A DNA stretch of 34,023 bases from Verrucomicrobiota bacterium (GTDB taxonomy: Bacteria > Verrucomicrobiota > Verrucomicrobiia > Opitutales > Opitutaceae): contig JAUWBF010000038.1 of NCBI GenBank assembly GCA_030601755.1, forward strand, positions 1 through 34,023, given 5' to 3'. Positions 1 to 8,363 of the stretch are shown here, in pieces. The notes under the pieces were generated by a model. That model had not been told where the DNA came from. It worked only from the letters and a program-made list of their open reading frames with translations, and did no database searches. Every line of letters begins with the position of its first letter. The stretch's first letter is position 1. Both the position numbers and the translations under genes were made by a program.

Positions 1-1
1 G

Positions 2-688
2 AGGTTCAACCGCATCCTCAAGGCCCGCGGAATCCGTGGCGTGTTGATTGTCGGACTCATGAAGGAGAACCGGCTGCCGGAGCGCTTCACGGCCACGTGG
101 GCGGAGCAGGCCTGTGTGGTGACGGGCGTGCGCACGCGCAATCCGACCCTTTCGTTCGTATGCTCCGACCACCATGCCCTCGTCATCGAGGCGGTGGAGC
201 AGGCCCTCAGGCTGGGCTACAAACGACCGGCGTTGGTGGTCGACGAACACATCGACAACCTGGTGGAGGGGCGCTTCAGCGCGGGCATGTGGCGGGCGCA
301 GGCGGCGTTGCCGGCGTCGCGTCGCGTGCCGGGGTTTTACGCAGTCGAGAAATCACGCGGCGATCAGACGGCTTTTCATGCGTGGCGCGAGCGTCACAGG
401 CCGGACGTGATTCTTTCGCTCTACAGCTACGTGCACGAATGGCTGTCCGGCGCGGGGCAACGCGTGCCGGAGGACATCGGTTTCATCCAGCTGGAGCACC
501 GCGCCTCGCATGCCGAGTGGGCCGGGCTCGACCAGCACAACGACCAGACGGGCGAGGCGGCCGTGGACATGCTGATCGGCATGCTGCACAATCAGGAGTT
601 CGGCGTGCCGTCGCACCCGCGGGCGACGTTGATCGGGCCGTCGTGGGTGGACGGCGTGACGGTGCGTCAAGGCGTTCCCGCACCTTGA
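2..688 (+). CDS. LacI/GalR-family transcriptional regulator, C-terminal part (5' truncated by window)
   Basis: This is the ligand-binding part of a LacI-type repressor. The reading frame is open from base 2, so translation continues upstream of the first internal ATG at 41 (residues RFNRILKARGIRGVLIVG precede and complete the typical 'GVDGVL' strand). A periplasmic-binding-protein fold is suggested by the alternating pattern of strands and helices, the conserved 'EAVEQALRLGYKRPALV' helix-strand unit, the late 'VPEDIGFIQLE' strand, and the terminal 'GxxWVDGVTVR' segment common to xylose/arabinose-type LacI regulators. The N-terminal helix-turn-helix lies outside the window, so the operator and target genes cannot be judged. 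Such proteins usually control sugar catabolic genes, but the ligand here is unknown. The family call is secure; the specificity is not. Confidence 0.85.
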   Translation, partial: RFNRILKARGIRGVLIVGLMKENRLPERFTATWAEQACVVTGVRTRNPTLSFVCSDHHALVIEAVEQALRLGYKRPALVVDEHIDNLVEGRFSAGMWRAQAALPASRRVPGFYAVEKSRGDQTAFHAWRERHRPDVILSLYSYVHEWLSGAGQRVPEDIGFIQLEHRASHAEWAGLDQHNDQTGEAAVDMLIGMLHNQEFGVPSHPRATLIGPSWVDGVTVRQGVPAP

Positions 689-720
689 ACGCAGCGGTCG
701 CGTCGCACGCGCATGCGCGG

Positions 721-753
721 AAAAGAAAAAACCCTCCCGGCTCTCCGGGAGGG
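721..753 (-). terminator. Rho-independent terminator for dabBA (minus strand)
   Basis: There is a perfect 9-bp GC stem (732-740 with 745-753) around a CTCT loop. On the minus strand it is followed by a T-tract (complement of 721-731, aaaagaaaaaa). It sits 66 bp past the dabA stop. On the plus strand only 'ctctt' follows the stem, so termination of the LacI transcript would be weaker. Confidence 0.85.
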
Positions 754-819
754 CTCTTGGTCTGGCGCAGTGTATCCGGACGATGGTGACAACGTCGGCG
801 GTGCCTTCCGCGCGTCACG

Positions 820-3195
820 TCAGGCGGCCGCCGCGTCGGGGGCGATGCGTTGCCAGCCGTGGGCGGACCGCGCGAGCGCCCGGTCGCCGACCAGCGCGAC
901 GAGGTGCAGCCAGCCGTGGTCGAAGAGCCGGCGCACTGCGGGCTGGGCGGCGAGCACCGCGTCGATGCGCGTGGGGTCGGCCTCGATGATGACGCTCAAG
1001 CGGCGCGGCTCGTGGATGAACTTCTCCCCGTCGTGGATCGACTGGAGCGGCAGGCCGACCTTGAGGTCGCCGGCGTTGCCCTCGGTGACGCCGATGCCGC
1101 CGACCACGTGGTGCAGGACCTTGTTGCCCGCGCCTAGGCGCACGGGGTCCACGCGCGAGGCGTAGTATTGCAGGTTGATCCAGCTGGCGACGACCACCGG
1201 CGCGCAGAGGATGAGGGTGAGCACCTTGTCCTCGGCATCGAGCGCGGCGTCGTAGTCGTGCAGGAAGACGCGTCCGTCGAGCTTGAGCGCGGCGGTGCGC
1301 GAGCGCGGGGCGGCGACCAGCGCGGCGTTGTTGGCCAAGCCCCACTCGGGGCGGACCTGCGAGATGTCGGCGGCGCGGGCGCGCACGGCGGAGTCGACGC
1401 CGGAGTCGGGCACGCCTGACAGGCCGAGGGAGGGGGCACGCTCGTGCCGGGCGGCGGCCCCGGCCCTCTTGAGGGCGATGCGCAGGTTGAGCAGGTCGAC
1501 CAGGTGGGTGTCGGGAACTTTCTCGGGTTCGAAGACCTCGACGTCGTCGGTGGCGGTGTTGTGCAGGCCGGCGACGAACACGGTGTCCTCGGGGATGGCG
1601 ATGCCCTTGGCGGCGAGGGCGACGCGCACCGCGGGATCGTTGAAGGTGGCCGCGGCCAGCCGCGCGTTGACGTCGCCCGCGTGCCCGCCGCACGCGCCGC
1701 AGTCGAGGGCGGAGGCGTAGGGATTATTGGCGCTTTGGCTGCCGTGGCCGCAGACGAGCACGATGCGCGCGAAGTTTTTCACGAGGCTCATGTTGCGCAG
1801 GGCGCCCTCGGCGAGCGCGGCGCGCGTCTCGGGCGAGGCGGACGCGAAGTCCGGCGCGACCCGCGAACAGGCTGGCGACGAACCGCCCCTGGCCTTGGCC
1901 AGCGCGGCGCCGAAGGCGAGGCCGGCGGTTTCGACAAACGAGAAGCAGGAGGCGGCGGAGTTTTGAAACGCCTTCCAGGCTCCGGCCTCGGCGCGCGCGG
2001 TGTCGGCCGCGGCGGCCTTGGGCGCGGGCAGGGGCTCGTGGGTCTCCACCGGCGGCACCAGCAGCACGGGGCAACGCGCGCCGGACGCCGGCATGCCGGC
2101 CGCGCGGTGGTCCACGGGGAAGCCGAAGAAGCCGGCGAAGCCGATGGTCTGCGCGCCGGGCAACGCGGCCTCGAGGTGACGCCGCAGGACCTCCGAGCGC
2201 ACGTCGATGCAGAAGATCGCCTGCGCCGCGGGGCGCTCGCTCGCGGACTTCGCGGGTTGGGCGGCGAGGCTGACGGCGAGTTGGTTGCGGTAGCCGAGTT
2301 CGTAGGCGAGCTGCCAGCGCGCCAGCGCCGTGATCAACGTGCGGTCGACCGCCGCCTCGGCGTGACGCCAGTCGGCGCGGAAAACCTCGTCGTCACCGAA
2401 GGCCCGGTGCAGCGCGGCGTCGTAGGCCAGGCGGATGGCGAGCAACTCCCGGAGCGCGGGGTTGTCCCGGCCGCGCAACGCATCCTCGCGCACGAGGTAT
2501 TGCAGGTAGCCGGCCCAGCCGGGGATGGTGGCGAGCTGACGGTGCAGGAAGTCGGCGAGATCGATCTTGGACGAAGGCGCGAGCTGCTCGAGACAACGCA
2601 CGATCGCGGCGTCGGTGTCGGTGGGCAGCGACGCCACGAACGCGCGAAAGCCGGGCAGGCCGAACGACTCGGGGTTGCGGTCGTGTGCGGCGGCGTCGCG
2701 CCAGGCGGTGTAGAGTCCCTGTTGTTTCCACGGGGAGTTCCAGGTGGTCTGGTTGTCGTCGAAGGCGACGGCGCAGTATTTGGCGATTTCCTCGACGACG
2801 AAGACGCTCCAGTGGGCCCGCGGGCGCTCCTGGTCGAGCAGGTCGGCGACGGTGGCGATGGGGTGGCCGAGCGGTTGCGAGTCGGCTTTTTCAACGACCT
2901 CCAGCAGGCGCGCCGCCGGCCAGTCGGCGTCGGCCACGGCCGCGAGGTGGGCCTCGGTGATCACGCCCGAGCGGCGGGCGGCGAGGTAGTCGGACGGCGA
3001 CCGCAACGGCGCGGCCCCGATGGTGCGGGCGAGCAACACGCAGGCGTCGGCGAATGGCCGGTCGAGCAGGCCGAGGAAGGGGTTGACCGCGACGAAATTC
3101 TTTAGCGGCCAGAGCGGCGGGATGCGGCCGAGCGCGTCGGCGACGGCCGCGGAGTGTTCGGTGCTGACAGGCGTGGCGAGGGTGTCGGTGGACAT
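820..3195 (-). CDS. dabA: DabA-type inorganic carbon transporter subunit (DUF2309)
   Basis: This 791-aa cytoplasmic protein is the beta-carbonic-anhydrase-like subunit of the DAB system. The system pairs it with a membrane cation-conducting subunit to hydrate CO2 vectorially and accumulate bicarbonate. Family marks are the N-terminal 'PLWPLKNFVAVNPFLG' (residues 27-42) and the four expected zinc-site residues: Cys329 and Asp331 in 'FCIDVRSE', His484 in 'CGHGSQSANNPYASALDCGACGG', and Cys499. These correspond to the zinc ligands of characterised DabA. The length is typical of the family. The gene lies 33 bp downstream of dabB on the same strand, and a terminator follows it. The start is the ATG giving MSTDTLATPV, consistent with dabB spacing. 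No key residue is missing, so an active protein is inferred. Confidence 0.93.
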   Translation of the reverse strand: MSTDTLATPVSTEHSAAVADALGRIPPLWPLKNFVAVNPFLGLLDRPFADACVLLARTIGAAPLRSPSDYLAARRSGVITEAHLAAVADADWPAARLLEVVEKADSQPLGHPIATVADLLDQERPRAHWSVFVVEEIAKYCAVAFDDNQTTWNSPWKQQGLYTAWRDAAAHDRNPESFGLPGFRAFVASLPTDTDAAIVRCLEQLAPSSKIDLADFLHRQLATIPGWAGYLQYLVREDALRGRDNPALRELLAIRLAYDAALHRAFGDDEVFRADWRHAEAAVDRTLITALARWQLAYELGYRNQLAVSLAAQPAKSASERPAAQAIFCIDVRSEVLRRHLEAALPGAQTIGFAGFFGFPVDHRAAGMPASGARCPVLLVPPVETHEPLPAPKAAAADTARAEAGAWKAFQNSAASCFSFVETAGLAFGAALAKARGGSSPACSRVAPDFASASPETRAALAEGALRNMSLVKNFARIVLVCGHGSQSANNPYASALDCGACGGHAGDVNARLAAATFNDPAVRVALAAKGIAIPEDTVFVAGLHNTATDDVEVFEPEKVPDTHLVDLLNLRIALKRAGAAARHERAPSLGLSGVPDSGVDSAVRARAADISQVRPEWGLANNAALVAAPRSRTAALKLDGRVFLHDYDAALDAEDKVLTLILCAPVVVASWINLQYYASRVDPVRLGAGNKVLHHVVGGIGVTEGNAGDLKVGLPLQSIHDGEKFIHEPRRLSVIIEADPTRIDAVLAAQPAVRRLFDHGWLHLVALVGDRALARSAHGWQRIAPDAAAA

Positions 3196-3228
3196 GTGGA
3201 GGCGTGAGGTTTCGGGTGGCGGTTGCGG

Positions 3229-4770
3229 TCAGAGGGTGGGGTGGCCGGGCCAGAGGCGGGTCAGCAGTCGGTTGGCGAGCGTGCCGAGGTAGAAGCCGTT
3301 CAGCGCGTGCACGTAGAGCCGGCGTCCGGCGGCGTGGGCGTTGGCCCGCCAGAGCAGCGACTGGAAGAGGAACAAACCGGCGAAGATCACGCCCACCAGC
3401 GCGAGCACCGGCGCGGGCGTGACCGGCGCGGCGACCCCGGGCAACAGAGCCTGCGCGCCCGCGTGCAGGCCCAGCGCGGCGAGGCCGACCGCGCCCGCGA
3501 CGCCGGCCGCACGCAGGCCGGTGCCGAGGGTGGCGCGGGCCGACACTGCGCGCGCCAGGCCGTAGGCCAGCGCCAGGGCCAGCACCAGGCCGAACACCCC
3601 GAGGTGCAGGGGCGCGTCCGGCGCGAGCGCCTGCAGCGCGGTGGCGCCGCCGGCGACTACGAGGCCGCCGCCGAGCACACCGATGGCCAGCGCCGGCGTG
3701 CGCAGCGGGATGGCCGCGCGCGGCACCGCGCCGATGGTGGAGCCCGCCGTGAGAAAGGCGTGGGCCTTGTAGAGCGAGTGGGCGAGGATGTGCAGCAGGG
3801 CCAGCGCCCACGCGCCGAGGCCGCACTGGAGGATCATGAAGCCCATCTGCGCGATGGTGGAGTAGGCGAGGGCGCGCTTCACGCCGGGCTGGGCCAGCAT
3901 GACGATCGCGCCGAAGGCCGCGGTGATCGCGCCGACCACGGCGAGCGTGGCCAGTGCGCCCGGGGCGTGGGCCATGACCGGGGAAAGGCGCACCAGCAGG
4001 AAGCCGCCGGCGTTGATGATGCCCGCGTGCATGAAGGCCGACACCGGCGTGGGCGTCTCCATGGTGTCGGGCAACCAGCTGTGGAAGGGAAACTGCGCGG
4101 ACTTCAGCGCGGCGCAGGCGGCCAGCCACCAGCCGGCCTCGGCCAGCCCGGCGGTTTGCCCTGACGCGACCGAGGCGAACAACACCTCCAGGTCCCACGT
4201 GCCGTGGTGGCGGTGCAGGACCACCGCGGCGGCCAGCAGGCAGAGGTCGCCGAGCCGGCTCACGACGAATTTCTTGCGCGCCGAGAACACCGCGCCCGCC
4301 CGCTCCGGGTAGTGGAGCAACAGGCGGTGCAGGCAAAGGCTGGTGGCGACCCACGCGGCCAGCAGCAGCGGGAGCTGGCCGGAGAGCACCAGCGTGAGCA
4401 CCGAGGCGAGCGCCAGGCTCATCCACGAGAAAAACCGCGACTGCGCCGGATCGCCCGCCAGGTAGTGGCGCGAGAAACGCAGCACCACCGCGCCCAGAAA
4501 GGCGACCAGCACGACCATGCAGGTCGAGATCACGTCGAGGCGCAGCGCGGGCGCGAACACCGCGTCGGGTCCGAACGGCGTCCAACGCGCCGTCACCGGA
4601 CCCGCGACGGCGAGCCACGCGGCGCAGGCGGTCGCGCCGGCGGCGGACAACAGGGCCGCGCCGGCGGCGACTTGGCCGGCGGACACCGGACGGAGGCCAC
4701 GGGCCAGCAGGCCGGCGAGCAGCGGAAGAAGCGGGATGGCGACAAGGAGACTGGCTGGAAGCGAAGGCAT
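3229..4770 (-). CDS. dabB: DabB-type membrane subunit of the inorganic carbon transporter (NuoL/MrpA-like)
   Basis: This 513-aa polytopic membrane protein belongs to the proton-conducting antiporter family (NuoL/ND5/MrpA-like). The core motif 'KSAQFPFHSWLPDTMETPTP' lies near residues 223-242 and is followed by 'VSAFMHAGIINAGGFLLVR'. A later 'ALAYSTIAQMGFM' and a buried His/Lys helix ('LLHILAHSLYKAHAFLTAGS') complete the set. In DAB systems this subunit supplies the cation gradient to DabA. It is first in a two-gene operon with dabA and is divergent from a LysR-type regulator. The length is slightly below that of characterised DabB. A NADH-dehydrogenase subunit is excluded because no other nuo genes are present and dabA is adjacent. 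Confidence 0.9.
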   Translation of the reverse strand: MPSLPASLLVAIPLLPLLAGLLARGLRPVSAGQVAAGAALLSAAGATACAAWLAVAGPVTARWTPFGPDAVFAPALRLDVISTCMVVLVAFLGAVVLRFSRHYLAGDPAQSRFFSWMSLALASVLTLVLSGQLPLLLAAWVATSLCLHRLLLHYPERAGAVFSARKKFVVSRLGDLCLLAAAVVLHRHHGTWDLEVLFASVASGQTAGLAEAGWWLAACAALKSAQFPFHSWLPDTMETPTPVSAFMHAGIINAGGFLLVRLSPVMAHAPGALATLAVVGAITAAFGAIVMLAQPGVKRALAYSTIAQMGFMILQCGLGAWALALLHILAHSLYKAHAFLTAGSTIGAVPRAAIPLRTPALAIGVLGGGLVVAGGATALQALAPDAPLHLGVFGLVLALALAYGLARAVSARATLGTGLRAAGVAGAVGLAALGLHAGAQALLPGVAAPVTPAPVLALVGVIFAGLFLFQSLLWRANAHAAGRRLYVHALNGFYLGTLANRLLTRLWPGHPTL

Positions 4771-4827
4771 CGCCTCGCAGACTATCGTCCGGTTGAGTTT
4801 TAGTCGATTACATGATTTTAAGGTTTA

Positions 4828-4846
4828 GGTTAAATTAAATTTAACC
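4828..4846. promoter_or_regulatory. Perfect 19-bp palindrome, probable LysR-type operator
   Basis: GGTTAAATTAAATTTAACC has perfect 9-bp arms around a central A. It lies in the 91-bp gap between divergent dabB and the LysR gene and ends 15 bp before the regulator's ATG. It contains a T-N11-A core as expected of LysR-family boxes, and it is strikingly AT-rich in a GC-rich region. Binding by the adjacent regulator is inferred. Confidence 0.65.
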
Positions 4847-4861
4847 AAGGATCCCGCCCCG

Positions 4862-5767
4862 ATGTCCTTCCTGAACTACCATCATCTGCGGTATTTTCGG
4901 GTGATCGCGCGCGAACTCAGCCTCACGCGCGCGGCCGAAAAACTGAACCTGTCCGCGCCGGCGCTGAGCATCCAGTTGAAGCAGCTCGAGGAGAGCCTCG
5001 GCCACGCGTTGTTCGAGCGCGGTCGCGGCGGGCTACGGCTCACCGAGGCGGGGCGCGTGGCGCTGGACTACGCGGAGACCATCGGTCGCGCGGGCGAGGA
5101 GTTGATGGACGTGATGCAGCACCGTCCGCACGGCGGCCGCTCCGTGCTGCGGGTGGGGGCGGTGGCGACGTTGTCGCGGAACTTTTTGTTGGAGTTTCTG
5201 CGGCCGGCCCTGCACCGCGAGGGCGTCGAGGTGGTGGTGCGTTCGGGCGGCGTGCGGGACCTCCTGGTGTCGTTGCACGCGCATCAGGTGGACCTGGTGT
5301 TGTCCAACCAGGCGGCGCGACGCGACGCGGAGACCCCCTGGCACAGCCACCGGCTGGCGGAGCTGGCGGTGAGCCTGGTCGGCACGCCGGCGTGGAAGCG
5401 GCGGCGGCTGAAGTTTCCCGGGGATCTCGCCGACGTGCCGCTCATTTTGCCCAGCCTGGAGAGCAACACGCGGGAGGGTTTTGATCGTATGCTGGCGGCG
5501 GCGGGCGTGCGTCCACGGGTGATCGCGGAGGTGGACGACATGGCGACGCTCCGCCTGCTGGCCCGTGAGGGCGAGGGGCTGGCCCTGGTTCCGCCGGTGG
5601 TGGTGCGCGACGAGATCGACCGCCGCGAGCTGGTGGAGACACACCGTGTGCCCGGGCTCATCGAGACGTTCTACGCGATCACCCCGAGCCGCCGTTTCCC
5701 CAACCCGCTGGTGGGCGAGCTGGTGGGGCGCATGGCGGGCGAGGGCGGGTTGAAACTGTCGGTTTAA
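4862..5767 (+). CDS. LysR-family regulator, NhaR-like, divergent from dabBA
   Basis: This 301-aa LysR-type regulator has an N-terminal winged helix-turn-helix ('NYHHLRYFRVIARELSLTRAAEKLNLS...', residues 5-65), a linker helix, and a substrate-binding domain from about residue 93. The opening 'NYHHLRYF' and the overall spacing resemble NhaR, which activates a sodium/proton antiporter gene, rather than the CbbR subgroup; that subfamily placement is inference. The gene is divergent from dabB, and the 19-bp palindrome at 4828-4846 lies in the shared promoter. This is the usual arrangement for autoregulation plus activation of the neighbour. The effector is unknown. A link to cation or CO2 status would fit the cation-driven DAB transporter. 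Confidence 0.88.
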   Translation: MSFLNYHHLRYFRVIARELSLTRAAEKLNLSAPALSIQLKQLEESLGHALFERGRGGLRLTEAGRVALDYAETIGRAGEELMDVMQHRPHGGRSVLRVGAVATLSRNFLLEFLRPALHREGVEVVVRSGGVRDLLVSLHAHQVDLVLSNQAARRDAETPWHSHRLAELAVSLVGTPAWKRRRLKFPGDLADVPLILPSLESNTREGFDRMLAAAGVRPRVIAEVDDMATLRLLAREGEGLALVPPVVVRDEIDRRELVETHRVPGLIETFYAITPSRRFPNPLVGELVGRMAGEGGLKLSV

Positions 5768-5857
5768 ATCGCCGTCCGCGGAAACGAAGCAGTAGGGAAT
5801 CGCTGGATACGCCGGTCGTGGTGGACGATCAAGTCGGGGACCTCGGTGGTCTCGTTC

Positions 5858-8293
5858 TCAACCGCGCAAGAGGTCGCGGAGGTCGGTGAGCTCGAGCTTG
5901 GCGTTGGCGGCGTCGCTGGCCTCGAAGACGTCGGCGAGCAGGGCGCGCTTGGTCTCCTGCAGCGCGAGCACCTTCTCCTCGACGGTGCCGCTGCAGATGA
6001 GCTTGTAGCTGGTGACGACGCGGGTCTGGCCGATGCGGTGCGCGCGGTCCGTGGCCTGCGCCTCGACCGCCGGATTCCACCACGGGTCGAAGTGCACGAC
6101 GGTGTCGGCGCCGGTGAGGTTGAGACCGGTGCCGCCGGCCTTGAGCGAAATGAGAAACACCGGCACGGCGTCGTCGCGGTTGAAGCGGTCGACCTCGGCC
6201 TGCCGGGCCTTGGCGGACATGGAGCCGTCGAGGTAGCAATGCGCTATCTCCTGCGCGGCGAGTTCCTCGCGCAGGTGGCCGAGCAGTGAGGTGAACTGCG
6301 AGAAGACGAGGATGCGGTGGCCGTCGTCGATGGCCTCGGCGAGCAGTTCGCGGAAGGCGTCGAGCTTGGCGGAGTCGTCCGGCGTGGCGGTGGGGGCGAC
6401 GAGGCGCGGGTCGCAGCAGATCTGGCGCAGGCGCAGGAGCTGGGTGAGCGTGGCCAGGCGGAGCGCGTTCTGCGACGCGCCGGAGTCGGCGAGCGCGGTG
6501 AGCTCGTTTTCCGAGGAGGCTTGAAACTCCTTGTAGAGCGCGGCCTGGCGGGCGCCGGGCTCGCACCAGATGACCTGCTCGATCTTCTCGGGCAGCTCGG
6601 GGGCGACGGCGAGCTTGGTGCGGCGCAGGATGTAGGGCGCGGTCTGCACGCGCAGGCGCTCGTCGTGGAAGGCGCGCTCGTCGGACTTGAGGCCCGTCGG
6701 GAGCTTGTCGACCATGCCGGGGAGGAGGGTCTCGAAGAGCGAGCGCAGGTCGTCGAGGGAGTTTTCCAGCGGGGTGCCGGTGAGGAAGAAGCGCGACTTG
6801 GCGTGCAACGAGCGCAGGGCGCGGGCGTTTTGCGAGCGGCGGTTTTTGACGTGTTGGGCCTCGTCGGCGATGAGCGTGGCGAGGTCGATCTCGGCGAGCA
6901 GCTCGCTGTCGCGCGCGGCGGTGCCGTAGGAGGTGATGATGACGTCGTGTTGCGCGGCTGCGGCGGTGTCGGTCAGGCGGCGGTTGCCGTGATGGACAAA
7001 CACGCGCAGCGAGGGGGCGAAGCGCGCGGTCTCGCGGCGCCAGTTTTCCACGAGCGAGGCGGGGCAGACGACGAGGGATGGACGATGGGAGATGGTTGAT
7101 GGGCGATGGGAGGACAGCGCCGAAAGGAGGGCGATGGCCTGGGCGGTTTTGCCGAGACCCATTTCGTCGGCGAGGATGCCGCCGAGTTGGTTGCGGTGCA
7201 GGTGCCAGAGCCAGGCGACGCCGAGTTGCTGGTAGGGGCGGAGCGTGGCGCCGAAGTCGGCGGGCAGCGGGGCGGGCTCGAGGGTGGCGAGGTTTTTGAG
7301 GGCCTCGGCGCGGCGCTTCCAGCTGGCGGGCGGCTGGTAGTCGGGGGCGAGTTCGGCGACGAGTTCGTCGAGCTCGGCGACTCGGGCGGCGTTGATGCGG
7401 TGGGTGCGGCGGGCGGCGAGCGGCGCGGCTCCGCCGCCGGCGACGATGCGCTGGGCGTGGGCGAGTTTTTCGAGGGTCTCGGGCGCGAGCAGGAAGATCT
7501 TTCCGTCGGCCTCGACGTAGCCGCGGTTGGCGGCGACGGCGGCGCGGAGTTGCTCGGGGTCGACCTTGCCGGCGTCGAGCCCGAGGGTGAGGGCGTAGTC
7601 GCCGCCGGCGGCCGTGGAGATCTCGCAGGCGATGGTGGCGTGGGCGAAGTTGGCGGTGTGCTTCTCGAAGTTGGGCGTGAACTCGGCGAAAAACTCGTTC
7701 TCGAGCCGGGCGCGGTGGGTGGAGAGGAAGTTGAGGACCTTGTGGCGGTCGCGCAGCCACCACTTGCGGTTGGCGGGCTCGAGGCGGAAGTCGTGGGTCT
7801 TCACGAGGTCGAGCGCGGCCGCGTAGCCGCTGTGCTCGCGAGAGGGCAGGGTGACGGCGAGGTAGTGCTCGCTGCCGTCGACGACCATGGGCGCGGCGGG
7901 TTCGGCGGCGGCGCGTCGTGGCGCGGTGGATACGGACGGCGTCGTGGCGCGCGGGGCGGACGCGGCGGGGGCGGGACGGGGCTCGGGCTGGTCGAGGTGT
8001 TCGCTGACGCCGCGCAGGCGGGGACCGATCCAGAGAATGGTTTTGCCGGGTTCGCGCAGCCAGGCGAAGACGGGTTGGCCGGTGAGCGCGGCGACGAGTT
8101 GGCGGAGTTGCGCGCGGGTGACCTGGATGAACGGGGGCGGGACGGGGGCGTTGCCGCAGAGGGCCTGGAGTTGCGCGAGGCCGGGCAGCAGGGCGGGAGG
8201 GGGCGCGCCGGCGGGATCGAGCTCGATCTTGAGCGAGATGGCGTCGCGGGGGGCGGCCTCGGCGAGGTTGGGCGGGAGGAGCAGGCGGAGCAC
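5858..8293 (-). CDS. SNF2-family DNA/RNA helicase
   Basis: This 811-aa DEAD/DEAH-type ATPase of the bacterial SNF2/HepA group probably remodels protein-nucleic acid complexes. The N-terminal half (residues 1-340) is poorly conserved. The ATPase core follows: Walker A 'DEMGLGKT' (376-383), motif II 'DEAQ' (477-480, where DEAH/DEGH is more usual), motif III 'LTGTPLEN', helicase_C motif 'FLISLKAGGTGLNLTGAD' and motif VI 'ATDRAHRIGQTR' (747-758). The frame stays open upstream to an ATG at 8416, but that would overlap the surA-like gene and its terminator. The GTG at 8293, just past the terminator and giving VLRLLLPPNL, is preferred, although no Shine-Dalgarno is visible. A short HRPS-type duplication sits at residues 394-406. 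The gene is convergent with the LysR gene. Confidence 0.9.
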   Translation of the reverse strand: MLRLLLPPNLAEAAPRDAISLKIELDPAGAPPPALLPGLAQLQALCGNAPVPPPFIQVTRAQLRQLVAALTGQPVFAWLREPGKTILWIGPRLRGVSEHLDQPEPRPAPAASAPRATTPSVSTAPRRAAAEPAAPMVVDGSEHYLAVTLPSREHSGYAAALDLVKTHDFRLEPANRKWWLRDRHKVLNFLSTHRARLENEFFAEFTPNFEKHTANFAHATIACEISTAAGGDYALTLGLDAGKVDPEQLRAAVAANRGYVEADGKIFLLAPETLEKLAHAQRIVAGGGAAPLAARRTHRINAARVAELDELVAELAPDYQPPASWKRRAEALKNLATLEPAPLPADFGATLRPYQQLGVAWLWHLHRNQLGGILADEMGLGKTAQAIALLSALSSHRPSTISHRPSLVVCPASLVENWRRETARFAPSLRVFVHHGNRRLTDTAAAAQHDVIITSYGTAARDSELLAEIDLATLIADEAQHVKNRRSQNARALRSLHAKSRFFLTGTPLENSLDDLRSLFETLLPGMVDKLPTGLKSDERAFHDERLRVQTAPYILRRTKLAVAPELPEKIEQVIWCEPGARQAALYKEFQASSENELTALADSGASQNALRLATLTQLLRLRQICCDPRLVAPTATPDDSAKLDAFRELLAEAIDDGHRILVFSQFTSLLGHLREELAAQEIAHCYLDGSMSAKARQAEVDRFNRDDAVPVFLISLKAGGTGLNLTGADTVVHFDPWWNPAVEAQATDRAHRIGQTRVVTSYKLICSGTVEEKVLALQETKRALLADVFEASDAANAKLELTDLRDLLRG

Positions 8294-8309
8294 GGGCGGT
8301 GTTGAGACG

Positions 8310-8334
8310 AAAAAGCCGGGCGCGCGGGCCCGGC
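8310..8334 (-). terminator. Rho-independent terminator between surA-like gene and helicase
   Basis: There is a 7-bp perfect GC stem (8315-8321 with 8328-8334) and a 6-nt loop. On the minus strand a run of five Ts follows (complement of 8310-8314). It lies 29 bp past the stop of the SurA-like gene and 17 bp before the preferred helicase GTG, so the helicase is probably not simply co-transcribed. Confidence 0.75.
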
Positions 8335-8363
8335 TGGAGGAGGGAGGGTTGGCGGGCGTGCGG

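Noticed and set aside
1444-3105. 553-aa plus-strand ORF opposite dabA
   Set aside because: It is Gly/Val/Arg-rich with no family pattern and lies antisense to a well-supported dabA; high GC keeps the opposite frame open.
2891-4618. 575-aa minus-strand ORF overlapping dabA and dabB in another frame
   Set aside because: Arg/Gly/Pro-rich shadow frame; dabA and dabB both have strong motif support in their own frames.
5829-7763. 644-aa minus-strand ORF overlapping the helicase
   Set aside because: Arg-dominated translation without motifs; it is the off-frame shadow of the SNF2 gene.
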